Shown here: positions 18,533 to 28,498 of the stretch, piece by piece
Numbering within the stretch: position 1 is the first letter of the stretch
How the letters are laid out: the number at the start of each line of letters is the position of its first letter
Source of the DNA: Clostridiaceae bacterium BL-3
Lineage (GTDB): Bacteria > Bacillota > Clostridia > Clostridiales > Clostridiaceae
Length of the DNA: 64,000 nucleotides
Assembly: GCA_902809985.1 (NCBI GenBank)
Contig: CADDXC010000001.1
Coordinates: 2,976,001 to 3,040,000, forward strand
Direction of reading: 5' to 3'
Made by a program: the position numbers and the translations under genes
Notes under the pieces: model-generated
The model's input: only the letters and a program-made list of their open reading frames with translations
What the model was told of the DNA's origin: nothing
Database searches by the model: none

Positions 18533-20332
18533 TCATATTTTGTATTTATCCAGTTCTGATTTAAAGGATTCTGTTATCTTTTTAAACTCACCTATACTGC
18601 CCATAAGATTTTTAATGTCATTAGTATAATTGGACACATTGGCACTAACTTCCTCTGAAGACGCTGAGTTTTCCTCTGCAATTGCTGCCAGAGATTCCAT
18701 ATTATCATATATCCCAGATATAGAATCCGATTCTTCAGTTAGCTTATTTATAGTTTTTATCATGGAAGAAGCAACCTTCTCTATAGAATCTGTAGCTTCA
18801 TAACTTATATCTCTTACATTTTGAAGCTTATCACTTTCCAGTTTCAGTATATCGAACTGTTCCTCTATATTCTTCACCAGTTCCTTTATATCTTCTGCAA
18901 ATTTAACCAAGTTGGAATTTATATCTTTTACGGCATCCTGAGATTGTTCTGCCAGATTTCTCACTTCTTCAGCTACCACTGCAAACCCTTTACCCTGCTC
19001 TCCAGCACGAGCAGCTTCAATAGATGCATTGAGAGCCAATAAATTAGTCTGTTCTGAAATTCCTGAAACTATGGAAACTATACCTGTTATATCCTTTGCC
19101 TTTGATTGAAGTTCAGTTCCCATATCTCTGACTTTTTTAAAACTTTCCAAAGTACTCAATATATTTTTACTTGTACTATCTACGTTTTTATAACTGTTGC
19201 TTATTTTATCCATAGATTTCTCAAGTTCCAGCTTATTACCATTTTCATTTTGCACTATAATTTTTAAATTTTCAATGTTGTCATTCAATACAGATACCAC
19301 TTTTTCTGTATTTCCTGCCTGATTTACCGCACAATTGGCCACCTGTTCTACTACATCAGATATCTCACCTGAAGTATTGTTCATTGAATTGGATATTTTA
19401 TCTATATTTAACACAAATGTGTTCATTTCATCAGTTACACCTTTGAATCCCACAAAATCTGATTTTATTGTTTTCTTATGCTTCTTTAAAAGGTCATATA
19501 TGTTTTCAAAAAAATCATTCGTCTCTATATCCCCATCTTCAATGTAATTATTTCTATTGATCTTATTCATCGTATCCATTATAATAGACTGAGGTTTCAT
19601 AAGTATGGAACCAGATATATAAGCTCCTAAAAAAGCTACCAATGAGATTATTATAGACTTAAATAAATTATTCAACCCTAATAGTGGAACAGACACTATC
19701 AAGCACAATACCAAACTGAATATTCCAACTTTTATTCCAACATTTTTTATAAATCCCAAAGAAAGCAGTTTATTAAACCCATAAACTTTCTTATAATATA
19801 TATCTTTATCAAAAGTAAATTTAAACTTTACAGAATTATTTGTTTCTTCGATTTTCTCTATTCCAAGCTTTTCTCCAAAAAATTTAGCGCTTCCTTCTAT
19901 CATACCCATAAGGTAATCAAACATGGCTCTATCAGATTTATATTCAAATACAGCGGTTTTAGATGATATAGGGTTTATTACTACGAGAGGTGGTTTGGCT
20001 CCTGGAAATTTTTTAGTCATAACTACATGTACATCAAACATTGATCTCAAAAATGAATACAAGTTTTCATGTTTGAAAAAAGCTGGATAATCTTTATAAA
20101 AAGCATTTATATTATCAAGACCTATCTTTTTCCATAATGTTTTTACATCCTCATTATTATCTTTTGCTATAATTTCAATTACCTTTTTTATCTCTGCGTC
20201 ATCTACATTTTCAATAGGTGAAAATATTTTAGATGCTCCCCATCCAACTTTATCCATAGCAGTATCTACAGTTTCATCACCATAAAGTTTCCTGCATGTC
20301 CTCATCCATGTGGCAATTACAGTACCTTTCAT
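18533..20332 (-). CDS. H-NOX (heme NO/O2-binding) methyl-accepting chemotaxis protein
   Basis: 599-aa gas-sensing chemoreceptor. Residues 1-185 form an H-NOX domain: the start [18 protein letters not shown] and, by direct count, His102 (proximal heme ligand, FDVHVV), Pro115, Tyr131-Ser133-Arg135 (YxSxR heme-propionate motif) and Tyr140. These positions coincide with the Caldanaerobacter (Tt) H-NOX numbering, whose Tyr140 stabilises bound O2. Two membrane segments follow (about 205-250), then the MCP signalling domain with [23 protein letters not shown] 20332 has AAGGAGG eight bases upstream; an upstream in-frame ATG (20359) precedes that site. Probably steers motility away from O2 or NO in an obligate anaerobe. 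Confidence 0.95.
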   Translation of the reverse strand: MKGTVIATWMRTCRKLYGDETVDTAMDKVGWGASKIFSPIENVDDAEIKKVIEIIAKDNNEDVKTLWKKIGLDNINAFYKDYPAFFKHENLYSFLRSMFDVHVVMTKKFPGAKPPLVVINPISSKTAVFEYKSDRAMFDYLMGMIEGSAKFFGEKLGIEKIEETNNSVKFKFTFDKDIYYKKVYGFNKLLSLGFIKNVGIKVGIFSLVLCLIVSVPLLGLNNLFKSIIISLVAFLGAYISGSILMKPQSIIMDTMNKINRNNYIEDGDIETNDFFENIYDLLKKHKKTIKSDFVGFKGVTDEMNTFVLNIDKISNSMNNTSGEISDVVEQVANCAVNQAGNTEKVVSVLNDNIENLKIIVQNENGNKLELEKSMDKISNSYKNVDSTSKNILSTLESFKKVRDMGTELQSKAKDITGIVSIVSGISEQTNLLALNASIEAARAGEQGKGFAVVAEEVRNLAEQSQDAVKDINSNLVKFAEDIKELVKNIEEQFDILKLESDKLQNVRDISYEATDSIEKVASSMIKTINKLTEESDSISGIYDNMESLAAIAEENSASSEEVSANVSNYTNDIKNLMGSIGEFKKITESFKSELDKYKI

Positions 20333-20393
20333 TTTTTTATCCTCCTTGTGTGACTTCATGTATAAAAAGTTCCATTTAAACTGTACAGCTTAT

Positions 20394-21065
20394 TTATAGC
20401 ATAATCTCTACTTTATCTAATTTTGCAATTACATTTAAACTTTTTACTTCAATAGTTTCCGTTCTTACAGTGTTTTTACCGCTTATAAGAAGCATTTTAT
20501 TGTTATCCAATTTCTTTATCTGCCTCAGCACTCTGCTGTCATTATACTCCACCAAATATATAGAATTGTTTTCAATTTCTCCCGTAATATGTGCAAAGGC
20601 CAAATCCCCTCTCTGTATTCTAAAACCTTCCATATCATCGCTCTCTATTTTCAAATAAAAAACCTTGTCCTGTGCATATCCCTCTATTTTATTTTCAATC
20701 AGAGGAAGTTGTTTAAACCCAATAGGTTTATCCATTTCGTATTTATACACAGGTACTTTTTTCAAAACGGATCCAAAGGCTTCATTCCAAATATCCTTAA
20801 CTTTTTCTTTCTTATTATTATATATCGGAGAAAATTCTTCTTTTTTGACCTCATGTGTCTGTTCTTCAAAAGACATTGTTATATCATTCATATCTTTACC
20901 TAAAATTTTAGAAATCCTATCTATTATTCCCTGATTAGCTATTTTTTTCCCTATCTCAACTTCATTTATAAATCCTTCGGAAACTCCCAACTTCTTAGCA
21001 AGCTTTTTTTGACTCATTCCCGATTTAATTCTTGCAGATTTTATTTTTTCTCCTATTCTACTCAT
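20394..21065 (-). CDS. XRE-family regulator with degenerate S24/LexA-like domain
   Basis: 223 aa. N-terminal helix-turn-helix (about 6-60, SQKKLAKKLGVSEGFINEVE) and a C-terminal LexA/S24 fold (about 125-215). In LexA the catalytic Ser lies in GDSM; here the equivalent reads SDDM. The Lys position in the following strand reads VLRQI. Both catalytic residues therefore look replaced, so autocleavage is unlikely and the domain probably serves dimerisation. ATG 21065 with GGGAGG upstream. The H-NOX receptor gene starts 61 nt downstream, so the two may be cotranscribed. Confidence 0.82.
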   Translation of the reverse strand: MSRIGEKIKSARIKSGMSQKKLAKKLGVSEGFINEVEIGKKIANQGIIDRISKILGKDMNDITMSFEEQTHEVKKEEFSPIYNNKKEKVKDIWNEAFGSVLKKVPVYKYEMDKPIGFKQLPLIENKIEGYAQDKVFYLKIESDDMEGFRIQRGDLAFAHITGEIENNSIYLVEYNDSRVLRQIKKLDNNKMLLISGKNTVRTETIEVKSLNVIAKLDKVEIML

Positions 21066-21104
21066 TTTTTCCTCCCATTACTAAAAAGGTCATACTATAT
21101 CATA

Positions 21105-21506
21105 CTATTTTGAAACTTCTTTATTTTTCTTAAACCATGCTCTCTCCTGGAGGAGATGATTCAACAAATACTTAAAACTCCAATTTACAGAAGTTTCAGT
21201 GACCACGGCCAAAATAGGTGTACTCTCTATCTTAATTTTTAATTCTCTCATAATTCCATTTATCTGTTTATCCGTCAAATCATTAAATAATATTACTTTT
21301 TCATTTAAAAAATAAACATTATCCTGTTTTTTTAATTGTTCTCCTGAATTTCCAGATAATATGTCTTTTATTTTCATTTCTGTCATGTGATTTTTTATTA
21401 TTTTAAAATTGCTGACATTAAATTCTCTGCCTATATCTTTTATAATCTTTTCATCATTTTTATCAAATCCATATAAAATTATGGCTTTATTACTTTGTAG
21501 AAACAT
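21105..21506 (-). CDS. DUF3783 family protein
   Basis: 133 aa of unknown function, matching the small clostridial DUF3783 proteins: an N-terminal strand KAIILYGFD, a central KVILFNDLTDKQINGIMRELK, and the conserved end TPILAVVTETSVNWSFKYLLNHLLQER. No catalytic motif seen. The ATG at 21506 has AGGA eight bases upstream; the ATG three codons earlier overlaps that site. It lies between murI and the regulator gene on the same strand. Confidence 0.75.
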   Translation of the reverse strand: MFLQSNKAIILYGFDKNDEKIIKDIGREFNVSNFKIIKNHMTEMKIKDILSGNSGEQLKKQDNVYFLNEKVILFNDLTDKQINGIMRELKIKIESTPILAVVTETSVNWSFKYLLNHLLQERAWFKKNKEVSK

Positions 21507-21554
21507 GTACATCATCCTTTCAAAACATCACTTTCAAATAAAATACTGATCAAT

Positions 21555-22334
21555 TTATCTTTTTAAAAGCTCATAGCTCAATTTTATAATGTCCTGGCTA
21601 TTCATAGAATTAAATATCTTTATACTGCCCAATTTATCTATATTTTTATTTATAATGTTATACTTGATTAGTTGCCTTTTAAGTTGCTGTACAGTACCTT
21701 TGCTGCCATCTATTATAGGTATATCATTACCCAATATCTTAGATATGCTTTCCTTTATAAAAGGATAATGTGTACATCCCAATACCACAGCTGCAATTCC
21801 CTGTTTCTTCAAAGGAAGCAATTTCGGATTTAAATAATCTTCAATTACTTTTCCCTTTATTATACCCTGTTCGATGAGTTCCACAAGTCCAGGACAAGGG
21901 AGCGGCTCTATCATTGAATTTTTATCATATTTTTTCATAAGGTTATTAAATTTTTTTTCAGATAATGTCATAGTGGTCGCCATTATCACTACTTTCCCTA
22001 TTCTATTAATTTCCATAGCTGGCTTCAATGCTGGTTCTATACCTATTACCGGCATGTATTTGCTATATTCTTTTCTCAAGTCTATTATAGCCGCACTAGT
22101 TGCAGTATTGCAGGCGATAACCAATGCCTTTATATCTTTCTTCAATAAGAATTTTACAGCATTAAGCGTAAGTTCTTTTACATTTTCCACAGTTCTTATA
22201 CCATAAGGAGCCATTTTTGAATCTCCAAAATATACATAATTTTCATTTGGTAAAATTTTAACAGCCTCTTTTAAAACACTTATTCCACCTATTCCAGAAT
22301 CAAAAAAACCAATTGGTCTGTTCTCTGACTCCAT
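21555..22334 (-). CDS. murI: glutamate racemase
   Basis: Supplies D-glutamate for peptidoglycan. 259 aa with both catalytic cysteines in their motifs: Cys75 in VIACNTATS and Cys187 in LGCTHYPF; GFFDSGIGGISVL and YFGDSKMAPYG are conserved substrate-binding stretches. ATG 22334 with GAGGTG five bases upstream. Spacing of 48 nt to the DUF3783 gene suggests one transcript. Confidence 0.97.
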   Translation of the reverse strand: MESENRPIGFFDSGIGGISVLKEAVKILPNENYVYFGDSKMAPYGIRTVENVKELTLNAVKFLLKKDIKALVIACNTATSAAIIDLRKEYSKYMPVIGIEPALKPAMEINRIGKVVIMATTMTLSEKKFNNLMKKYDKNSMIEPLPCPGLVELIEQGIIKGKVIEDYLNPKLLPLKKQGIAAVVLGCTHYPFIKESISKILGNDIPIIDGSKGTVQQLKRQLIKYNIINKNIDKLGSIKIFNSMNSQDIIKLSYELLKR

Positions 22335-22661
22335 TCTATCACCTCATTAACTCCAATTGAATAAATAATATTTTATCATTTATATTATATATTATAGATT
22401 TAAAGTATACAAATATTAAAACATATGTATAAATATACACAAAATTTTTATTTTATGCTTTTAGTGAAATATACGGTACTTGTATATTAACAATATTGCA
22501 ATTTTAAGTCTAAATTCCTTCAAAATGTGTTGACATACATACATATTAATTATAAAATCATAGGTATATAAAATTTAAAAATATAAACCATAAATTTATT
22601 ATGCACAATGATTAGAGTATTAAAATACTCTTCTAAAAAATTATTCACAGGAGGGAACACC
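22335..22661 (+). promoter_or_regulatory. glnA upstream region with sigma-A promoter and leader hairpin
   Basis: AT-rich region between divergent murI and glnA. A promoter is visible at 22530-22558: TTGACA, 17-nt spacer, TAAAAT. Downstream, AGAGTATT/AATACTCT (22614-22631) forms an 8-bp hairpin 20 nt before the GGAGGG ribosome site. No recognisable riboswitch and no convincing GlnR box. Confidence 0.55.
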
Positions 22662-24560
22662 ATGTTAAAAGATCTGATCTATATAGTGCCTAAAGAAATG
22701 CACTCTGAAGAAAATTTAAAGAAAATGTTAACTTCCCATCCAGAAATAAAATTCGTATCCCTGGTAGGTATAGACCTTTCTGGAAATGACACCGACGAAA
22801 AAATTCCCATCAAAGTTCTCCTTGAGGACATAAACGCCTTTTTAAAAGGTGCAATCCAAACTGACGGCTCATCCGTAGTACTTCCCGGAATTGCCAGCTT
22901 AAATAATGCAAAAGTGGATATGGTATGCGACTTAGATGTAAACTGGTATGTAGAATACAATACGGACAATAAGGATGCTGAAACAGGAAAACCTATCGGA
23001 ACACTGAGAATTCCCTGTTTTCTGTACCATGAAAATCAAGCTGTAGATTCAAGATACACTTTGAAAAACTGTATTCAACACTTCAAAACAAACCTTCTAA
23101 ATTTATTCACAGAACATCCTGATTCCCTAACGCCTTTTAACATAAAATATGACGATATAGATGACATAGTTGTTACTTGTGCTACAGAATTAGAGTTTTG
23201 GGTAAAGACACCTAACGATCAGGCTGAAATTGAGGAGCTTTCTACATCTCAGGTACTTCAGGAACAATATTGGACTAGAACAAAAGGTGTAGTTAGGACA
23301 GCCTTGGAACAAACTATTTTGACTATGGAATCATATGGCCTGGAACCGGAAATGGGCCATAAAGAAGTAGGTGGAGTAAAAGCCAAAATCGATGAATCAG
23401 GAAATTTCAATCATATAATGGAGCAATTGGAAATAGATTGGAAATATTCTAATGCCATGCAGTGTGCTGACAATGAGCTCCTTGTAAAAAGTATAGTCAA
23501 AGAAACTTTCAGGAACAATGGTCTTGAAGTTACTTTCCTTGCTAAACCAATAGATGGGGTAGCTGGCAGCGGCGAACACACTCACATAGGATTGGCTCTG
23601 AAATTGAAAAACAATAAGAGAATAAATTTATTTTCTTCAACTAAAGAACACTTTTTAAGTGTTTTTGGATATTCTTCCGTAATGGGAATACTTAAAAATT
23701 ATGAAGTCATCAATCCTTTTGTTTCTTCTACAACTGATGCACTTAGAAGATTAAAACCAGGATTTGAGGCTCCAATTTGTATTGTAACCTCTATAGGACA
23801 TTCTGTTGATATACCTTCAAGAAATAGAACGGTACTTATAGGTGTAATAAGAGATTTAAAAAATCCACTGGCTACAAGGTTTGAATTAAGAGCTCCAAAC
23901 CCACGCACCAATACTTATCTAGCTTTGACTGCACTGTATATGGCTATGATGGACGGTATAAATTACGCTTTGAAAAATAACAAAACAGAAGATGAACTTC
24001 TATCCGAGCTCTCTAAAAAACCTGGTGAGGAAGCAGATTATCTAGAAAAAGATAGAGCTTATAGAAGTGAGGAGAATATATTTGAAGATTTTACCGATGA
24101 AGAAAGAGAAAAATTCTTTGGCAAGGCTCCTGCTACTGTATATGACAATCTCTCGGCTATTGATAAATATCCTGAGAAGAAAGCTGTATTGGTTAAAGAT
24201 GATGTATTAAATGACAAATTGATAAATAGCTTTAAACTTGGTGCTACAAAAAGGTGGCTAATAGAAATAAATCATAGAATCATAAACGAATTCTGTGATG
24301 AAATAAGGGGCTATAAAATGCTTCATTCTATAGATAAAGCACTGGATCTGGATGTAGCAAATTGGATGAAAATAGAAGAATTAAGATATTATTTAATGAA
24401 AGATTCCTATTCTAAAAAAAGTTTATTTTCAAGAATAAAAATTGCATCTGAAAACAAAAATTACGAGGAAGTTTCTAAACTTCAAATAGAAGCCGAGGAA
24501 AGGATGTCCGAGTTAAGAAATTTATATTCAATATACAAAAAAAATTTATTGGACATCTAA
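22662..24560 (+). CDS. glnA: glutamine synthetase, long clostridial form
   Basis: ATP-dependent amidation of glutamate. 632 aa, longer than the usual GSI (about 450) and shorter than GSIII (about 730). Catalytic-domain motifs are present: TELEFWV near 180, GSGEHTHIGLAL (nucleotide/metal site), SRNRTVLIGVIRD and RFELRAPNPRTNTYLALTALYMAMMDG. A C-terminal helical extension of roughly 180 residues carries no known motif. ATG 22662 with CAGGAGGG upstream. It has its own promoter and is followed by a perfect hairpin. I regard the function as secure and the subclass as unresolved. Confidence 0.92.
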   Translation: MLKDLIYIVPKEMHSEENLKKMLTSHPEIKFVSLVGIDLSGNDTDEKIPIKVLLEDINAFLKGAIQTDGSSVVLPGIASLNNAKVDMVCDLDVNWYVEYNTDNKDAETGKPIGTLRIPCFLYHENQAVDSRYTLKNCIQHFKTNLLNLFTEHPDSLTPFNIKYDDIDDIVVTCATELEFWVKTPNDQAEIEELSTSQVLQEQYWTRTKGVVRTALEQTILTMESYGLEPEMGHKEVGGVKAKIDESGNFNHIMEQLEIDWKYSNAMQCADNELLVKSIVKETFRNNGLEVTFLAKPIDGVAGSGEHTHIGLALKLKNNKRINLFSSTKEHFLSVFGYSSVMGILKNYEVINPFVSSTTDALRRLKPGFEAPICIVTSIGHSVDIPSRNRTVLIGVIRDLKNPLATRFELRAPNPRTNTYLALTALYMAMMDGINYALKNNKTEDELLSELSKKPGEEADYLEKDRAYRSEENIFEDFTDEEREKFFGKAPATVYDNLSAIDKYPEKKAVLVKDDVLNDKLINSFKLGATKRWLIEINHRIINEFCDEIRGYKMLHSIDKALDLDVANWMKIEELRYYLMKDSYSKKSLFSRIKIASENKNYEEVSKLQIEAEERMSELRNLYSIYKKNLLDI

Positions 24561-24567
24561 AATATAT

Positions 24568-24600
24568 AAATGAGAGCAAGATCAAATCTTGCTCTCATTT
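24568..24600. terminator. perfect hairpin between convergent glnA and 2H gene
   Basis: 15-bp perfect stem (24568-24582 with 24586-24600), loop CAA, AT-rich flanks. It serves both convergent genes. Confidence 0.7.
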
Positions 24601-24612
24601 ATATGAAATATT

Positions 24613-25161
24613 CTAAAAATCTTTCAAATAAAAATTTTTTATCAGCATATCCTTTTTATTATTTATCGGTTTCCACAATGCTATTCTATCAATTCTTGCC
24701 ATTTTGTGGACACCTTGTCTTTTTACATTCTCACATGCAGCTGAATACTCCTTAGAACTCCATTCTCTCATAGCGTAATTGGTATTAGCCAGAGATATAT
24801 GTAAATCCCATTTACTTATATCTTTTCTAACATCAAATTTATATAATCTCAATTTTTCATTTATCTGTCTAGCCAATCTTATAATATATCCTTTATTTTC
24901 TACTTTTAAATTCACAGATTTATAGGGAGGTTCAAAACAAATAGCTCCATTTATCTCCACTTTGAATTTCTTATAGGGTTTCAATATCCCTGAAACAATT
25001 TCATTAAATTTATCTATATCGGGATTTTCCACAACTTCAAGAGTTATATGTAAAACTGGCATATTTTTATACAATCTATACTTTCTACATATGTTTTTTT
25101 GTATGCGCTCAATATATGAATAAGAATCCTTATCAAACAAGGCCACTAAATAATATTTCAT
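24613..25161 (-). CDS. 2H phosphoesterase / 2'-5' RNA ligase-like protein
   Basis: 182 aa. Two HxT/S motifs define the 2H superfamily: LHITLE (His38, Thr40) and DLHISLAN (His121, Ser123). Members hydrolyse or ligate 2'-5' or cyclic phosphodiesters in RNA or nucleotides. ATG 25161 with GAGG five bases upstream. No operon partner; substrate unknown. Confidence 0.85.
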   Translation of the reverse strand: MKYYLVALFDKDSYSYIERIQKNICRKYRLYKNMPVLHITLEVVENPDIDKFNEIVSGILKPYKKFKVEINGAICFEPPYKSVNLKVENKGYIIRLARQINEKLRLYKFDVRKDISKWDLHISLANTNYAMREWSSKEYSAACENVKRQGVHKMARIDRIALWKPINNKKDMLIKNFYLKDF

Positions 25162-25331
25162 TATTTCCTCAGTCCCCCAAATTAATATTATACAAATGCC
25201 ATTTTATAATATTATATCACAGAATCACCAGCTTCATAATGTTAAAAATTTCAATAATTTTTCAGTATATAAACTACTCAATGGTGAAAAAATATTATTG
25301 TTATAAAATTTATAAAAGAAGAGGTGCTATT

Positions 25332-25496
25332 ATGAATACTGATCACAATAACAGTATTGGATGTATAGTCAATGAGTGCAAATTTCATGCAAAGGATACC
25401 AACCATTGTACACTTAATAAAATACAGGTCACAAAGCATGAGTCAATGGCCAAGGATGTTCAGTGTACTGATTGTGGAAGCTTTGTAAAAGAGTAA
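25332..25496 (+). CDS. DUF1540 cysteine-rich small protein
   Basis: 54 aa with the DUF1540 pattern: GCIVNECKFH, CTLNKI and the C-terminal CTDCGSFVKE; the cysteines and a histidine suggest zinc binding. Unknown function, widespread in Clostridia. ATG 25332 with AAGAGGTG in front. Followed by a clear terminator, so monocistronic. Confidence 0.85.
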   Translation: MNTDHNNSIGCIVNECKFHAKDTNHCTLNKIQVTKHESMAKDVQCTDCGSFVKE

Positions 25497-25535
25497 TTCC
25501 TCGAATATATATTCATCTAAAATAATATTACACAT

Positions 25536-25576
25536 AAAAATCCAGTTTTATCATTGCTAAAACTGGATTTTTATTT
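25536..25576 (+). terminator. terminator of the DUF1540 gene
   Basis: 15-bp stem (25536-25550 with 25558-25572) and a T-rich tail. Confidence 0.8.
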
Positions 25577-25731
25577 TCAAATAATTATTTAAACCTTCTG
25601 TTCATATTTTAAAATTTTGTGTTAAAATAGCATGGAATTATGATATAATAAATTTTGTGTAATATGAATTAAATTTTGAGATTTTCTAAACTTTATATAA
25701 ATACAAATTTGTGATAAGGATGGATATATGA

Positions 25732-26994
25732 ATGGATAAATTGGTAATTAACGGTGGAAATTCCCTTTCCGGTTCTATAGAAATTAATGGCGCGAAAAAT
25801 GCTGCTGTTGCAATATTACCAGCCTCAATAATGGCTAGTAAGGGCGTATCTTCAATCGACAATATTCCTGATATAGAAGATGTTCACTGCATAGAAAGAA
25901 TTCTTGAGAGTTTAGGCTGTAAAATAAAAACAGGTAAAAATTCGGTGGTAATTGATAGTACCACCATAGATAGTATAGATGCAAATACAGATGATGTAAG
26001 AAAAATGAGGGCTTCTTATTACCTTATAGGTGCTCTACTAGGCAGATTTAAAAAAGCCAGAGTTGAACTGCCCGGAGGATGCCCCATAGGTGTCAGACCC
26101 ATAGATCAACATATAAAGGGATTTGAAGCTTTAGGCGCTAAAGTAGAAATTAAACATGGGTGTGTAATAGTAAACGCTGACAAATTAGTTGGAACTAACA
26201 TATTTTTTGACGTGGTAAGTGTAGGTGCTACTATAAATGTAATGCTAGCTGCTACACTTGCTGAAGGTATAACTACTTTAGAAAATGTGGCAAAAGAGCC
26301 TCACATAGTAGATGTAGCAAATTTTTTAAACAGCATGGGAGCAAATATAAAGGGCGCTGGAACAGAAGCGATACGAATTGTTGGGGTAAAAGAATTGAGA
26401 GGATGTTCCTACAGCGTTATTCCAGATCAAATAGAAGCAGGTACATATATGATCGCTGCTGCTGCATGTGGCGGCGAAGTAGAAATTCAAAACATCATAC
26501 CAAAACATCTGGAATCAATATCGGCAAAACTCATAGAAATGGGTGCCCAAGTAATAGAAGACGGCGATTCTATAACCGTAAAATCCAATGGGAAATTAAA
26601 GGGAGTAAACATTAAAACTCAACCCTATCCTGGTTTTCCAACTGATGTACAGCAGCCTCTCAGTGCACTTTTAACCGTAGCTAAAGGCAGGAGTATTATA
26701 AATGAAAGCATATGGGAAAGTAGATTTAAACATGTAGATGAGTTGAAAAAAATGGGTGCCAATATAAAAGTAGAAGGTAGAACTGCAATTATAGATGGAG
26801 TAAGCAAACTAAGCGGTGCCGTAGTAAAAGCTACGGATTTAAGAGCCGGTGCAGCAATGGTCATAGCCGGACTTATTGCAGAGGGTACTACTGAAGTTTT
26901 AAGTATTGAACATATTGACAGGGGGTATCCCAATATAGAAGATAAATTTAAAGCTTTAGGTGCTGATATAAAAAGGGTATCTTATTCTAAATAA
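25732..26994 (+). CDS. murA: UDP-GlcNAc 1-carboxyvinyltransferase
   Basis: First committed step of peptidoglycan synthesis, target of fosfomycin. 420 aa; Lys22 in INGAKNAA and the catalytic Cys117 in [10 protein letters not shown] are in place, so fosfomycin sensitivity is expected at this residue. ATG 25732 preceded by AAGGATGG. A TATAAT at 25644-25649 may be its -10 box. Followed 22 nt later by walJ and then gerM-like and SEC-C genes in one direction. Confidence 0.97.
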   Translation: MDKLVINGGNSLSGSIEINGAKNAAVAILPASIMASKGVSSIDNIPDIEDVHCIERILESLGCKIKTGKNSVVIDSTTIDSIDANTDDVRKMRASYYLIGALLGRFKKARVELPGGCPIGVRPIDQHIKGFEALGAKVEIKHGCVIVNADKLVGTNIFFDVVSVGATINVMLAATLAEGITTLENVAKEPHIVDVANFLNSMGANIKGAGTEAIRIVGVKELRGCSYSVIPDQIEAGTYMIAAAACGGEVEIQNIIPKHLESISAKLIEMGAQVIEDGDSITVKSNGKLKGVNIKTQPYPGFPTDVQQPLSALLTVAKGRSIINESIWESRFKHVDELKKMGANIKVEGRTAIIDGVSKLSGAVVKATDLRAGAAMVIAGLIAEGTTEVLSIEHIDRGYPNIEDKFKALGADIKRVSYSK

Positions 26995-27016
26995 TTTTTA
27001 TGGGGAGACTTTTAAC

Positions 27017-27802
27017 ATGATTTTTTGTCCTTTGTACAGCGGCAGCAGTGGAAATAGTATATTCTTAGCATCTCGCCATGCCAAAATTTTAATAGATGCT
27101 GGTCTTTCTGGCAAAAGCATAGAAAGAGGTCTTGCAAAAATAGGCTATAATGCCAATGAAATAGATGCAATATTAGTTACCCATGAACATATTGATCATA
27201 TTAAGGGAGTAGGTGTATTATCCAGAAAATACAATATACCTATATATGCTAACACTCTCACATGGAAAGCTATGTTGAAATCTGTGGGAAAAATAAAAGA
27301 AAACAATCTCAATATAATTACGAATAATTATATTAGCATTAAAGATATGGACATAATCAGCTATTCTATATCCCATGATGCTGTAGATCCCTGTGGATAT
27401 GCTGTTGACTGCAATGGTAAGAGAGCTTGTGTAGCAACGGATTCAGGATTTATTTCAGAAGAAAATAAAGCTATACTTAGGGATTCAGACGTACTGCTTA
27501 TAGAGAGCAACCATGATGTAGAAATGTTAAAATTCGGTCCATATCCCTATGAATTAAAGAGAAGAATATTAAGTAAAATAGGACATTTATCCAACGATGA
27601 TTGTGGAAAAGCTATCTTAGATATCTTAAATGGAAAATTCAAAAGAATTATTCTGGGACATTTAAGTAAGATAAACAACTATCCTGAGCTAGCTTATCAA
27701 ACTGTAGCAACTACCTTAAATGAAGCTGGAGTTAAATTAAAATCAGATATAAATATTTCTATGGCAAAACGTGATGAGCCCAGTAACTTCATAAATTTTT
27801 AA
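27017..27802 (+). CDS. walJ: YycJ/WalJ-type metallo-beta-lactamase-fold hydrolase
   Basis: 261 aa with the N-terminal CPLYSGSSGNSIFL of the WalJ/YycJ family and the metal site THEHIDH (His56, His58, Asp60, His61). The family has been tied to cell-wall/DNA coordination and shows nuclease-like relatives. In Bacilli it follows walRK; here it follows murA instead. ATG 27017 with GGGGAG upstream. Confidence 0.9.
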   Translation: MIFCPLYSGSSGNSIFLASRHAKILIDAGLSGKSIERGLAKIGYNANEIDAILVTHEHIDHIKGVGVLSRKYNIPIYANTLTWKAMLKSVGKIKENNLNIITNNYISIKDMDIISYSISHDAVDPCGYAVDCNGKRACVATDSGFISEENKAILRDSDVLLIESNHDVEMLKFGPYPYELKRRILSKIGHLSNDDCGKAILDILNGKFKRIILGHLSKINNYPELAYQTVATTLNEAGVKLKSDINISMAKRDEPSNFINF

Positions 27803-27819
27803 TAAAAAGGTGGTAATAT

Positions 27820-28383
27820 ATGAAAAGAATTTTCAGTATGACAATATGTTCTATAATTGCATTTTCCTTTCTGACACTGACTGCCTGTGAAAAAAAAGAT
27901 GAACTGAGCATAAATAATAAACAAAAAGAAAAAGATATAGTACTTTCAAAAGGAAAAACTAACTTATTGGATCTAGATGTTTATTTCAATTCCTCAAGTA
28001 AGCCAAATACTGTTGAAATTACAAAGGAGAGCAGAGTTATAAAAGAAGATGAGCTATTGGCTGAAACAATAGTAAATGAACTGATAAAAGGTCCCTCGGT
28101 AAATAGCAGATTAGCACCTATACTTCCAAAAGAGAGTAGAGTTATGAGTATTTCCATAAAAGATAATATTGCCTATTTAAATCTAAGTAAGGAAGCTAAT
28201 ACTAAAATGACTCCGGTAGAAGAAGAAGCTTGTTTAAAGGGCATAGTTTTTTCTCTTGAACAACTTCCAACTGTGAAAAAAGTTAAAATTTTTATAGATA
28301 ACAAAGATTCTAAAATTTGGGGGGATAATTTTGATTTATCCAAACCTCTTGGTAAAAATGATATTGAAAGCTTAAAAAAATAA
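27820..28383 (+). CDS. GerMN-domain lipoprotein
   Basis: 187 aa. Lipoprotein signal with lipobox LTAC (Cys23), a charged linker, then a GerMN (sporulation and spore germination) domain at about 75-175 (ETIVNELIKGPSVNSRLAPILP, ... NIAYLNLSKEAN ...). GerM-type proteins act in sporulation or envelope assembly. ATG 27820 with AAGGTGG; 17 nt after walJ, so cotranscription is likely. Confidence 0.85.
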   Translation: MKRIFSMTICSIIAFSFLTLTACEKKDELSINNKQKEKDIVLSKGKTNLLDLDVYFNSSSKPNTVEITKESRVIKEDELLAETIVNELIKGPSVNSRLAPILPKESRVMSISIKDNIAYLNLSKEANTKMTPVEEEACLKGIVFSLEQLPTVKKVKIFIDNKDSKIWGDNFDLSKPLGKNDIESLKK

Positions 28384-28498
28384 TAAGTGAATTTATTGAA
28401 ATCACCTTTACACAAACTTTTATACCAGGATACATCTAAAATTTATTTTCAATTTTGAAAGGAGGTACTTGCTGCCAAATACTGCAGCAGGATAATAT

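Noticed and set aside
22608-22661. Upstream start for glnA
   Set aside because: The strong CAGGAGGG is inside this segment and points to ATG 22662.
25116-25331. N-terminal extension of the DUF1540 protein
   Set aside because: The ribosome site AAGAGGTG lies directly before ATG 25332, and the extension has no similarity to the family.
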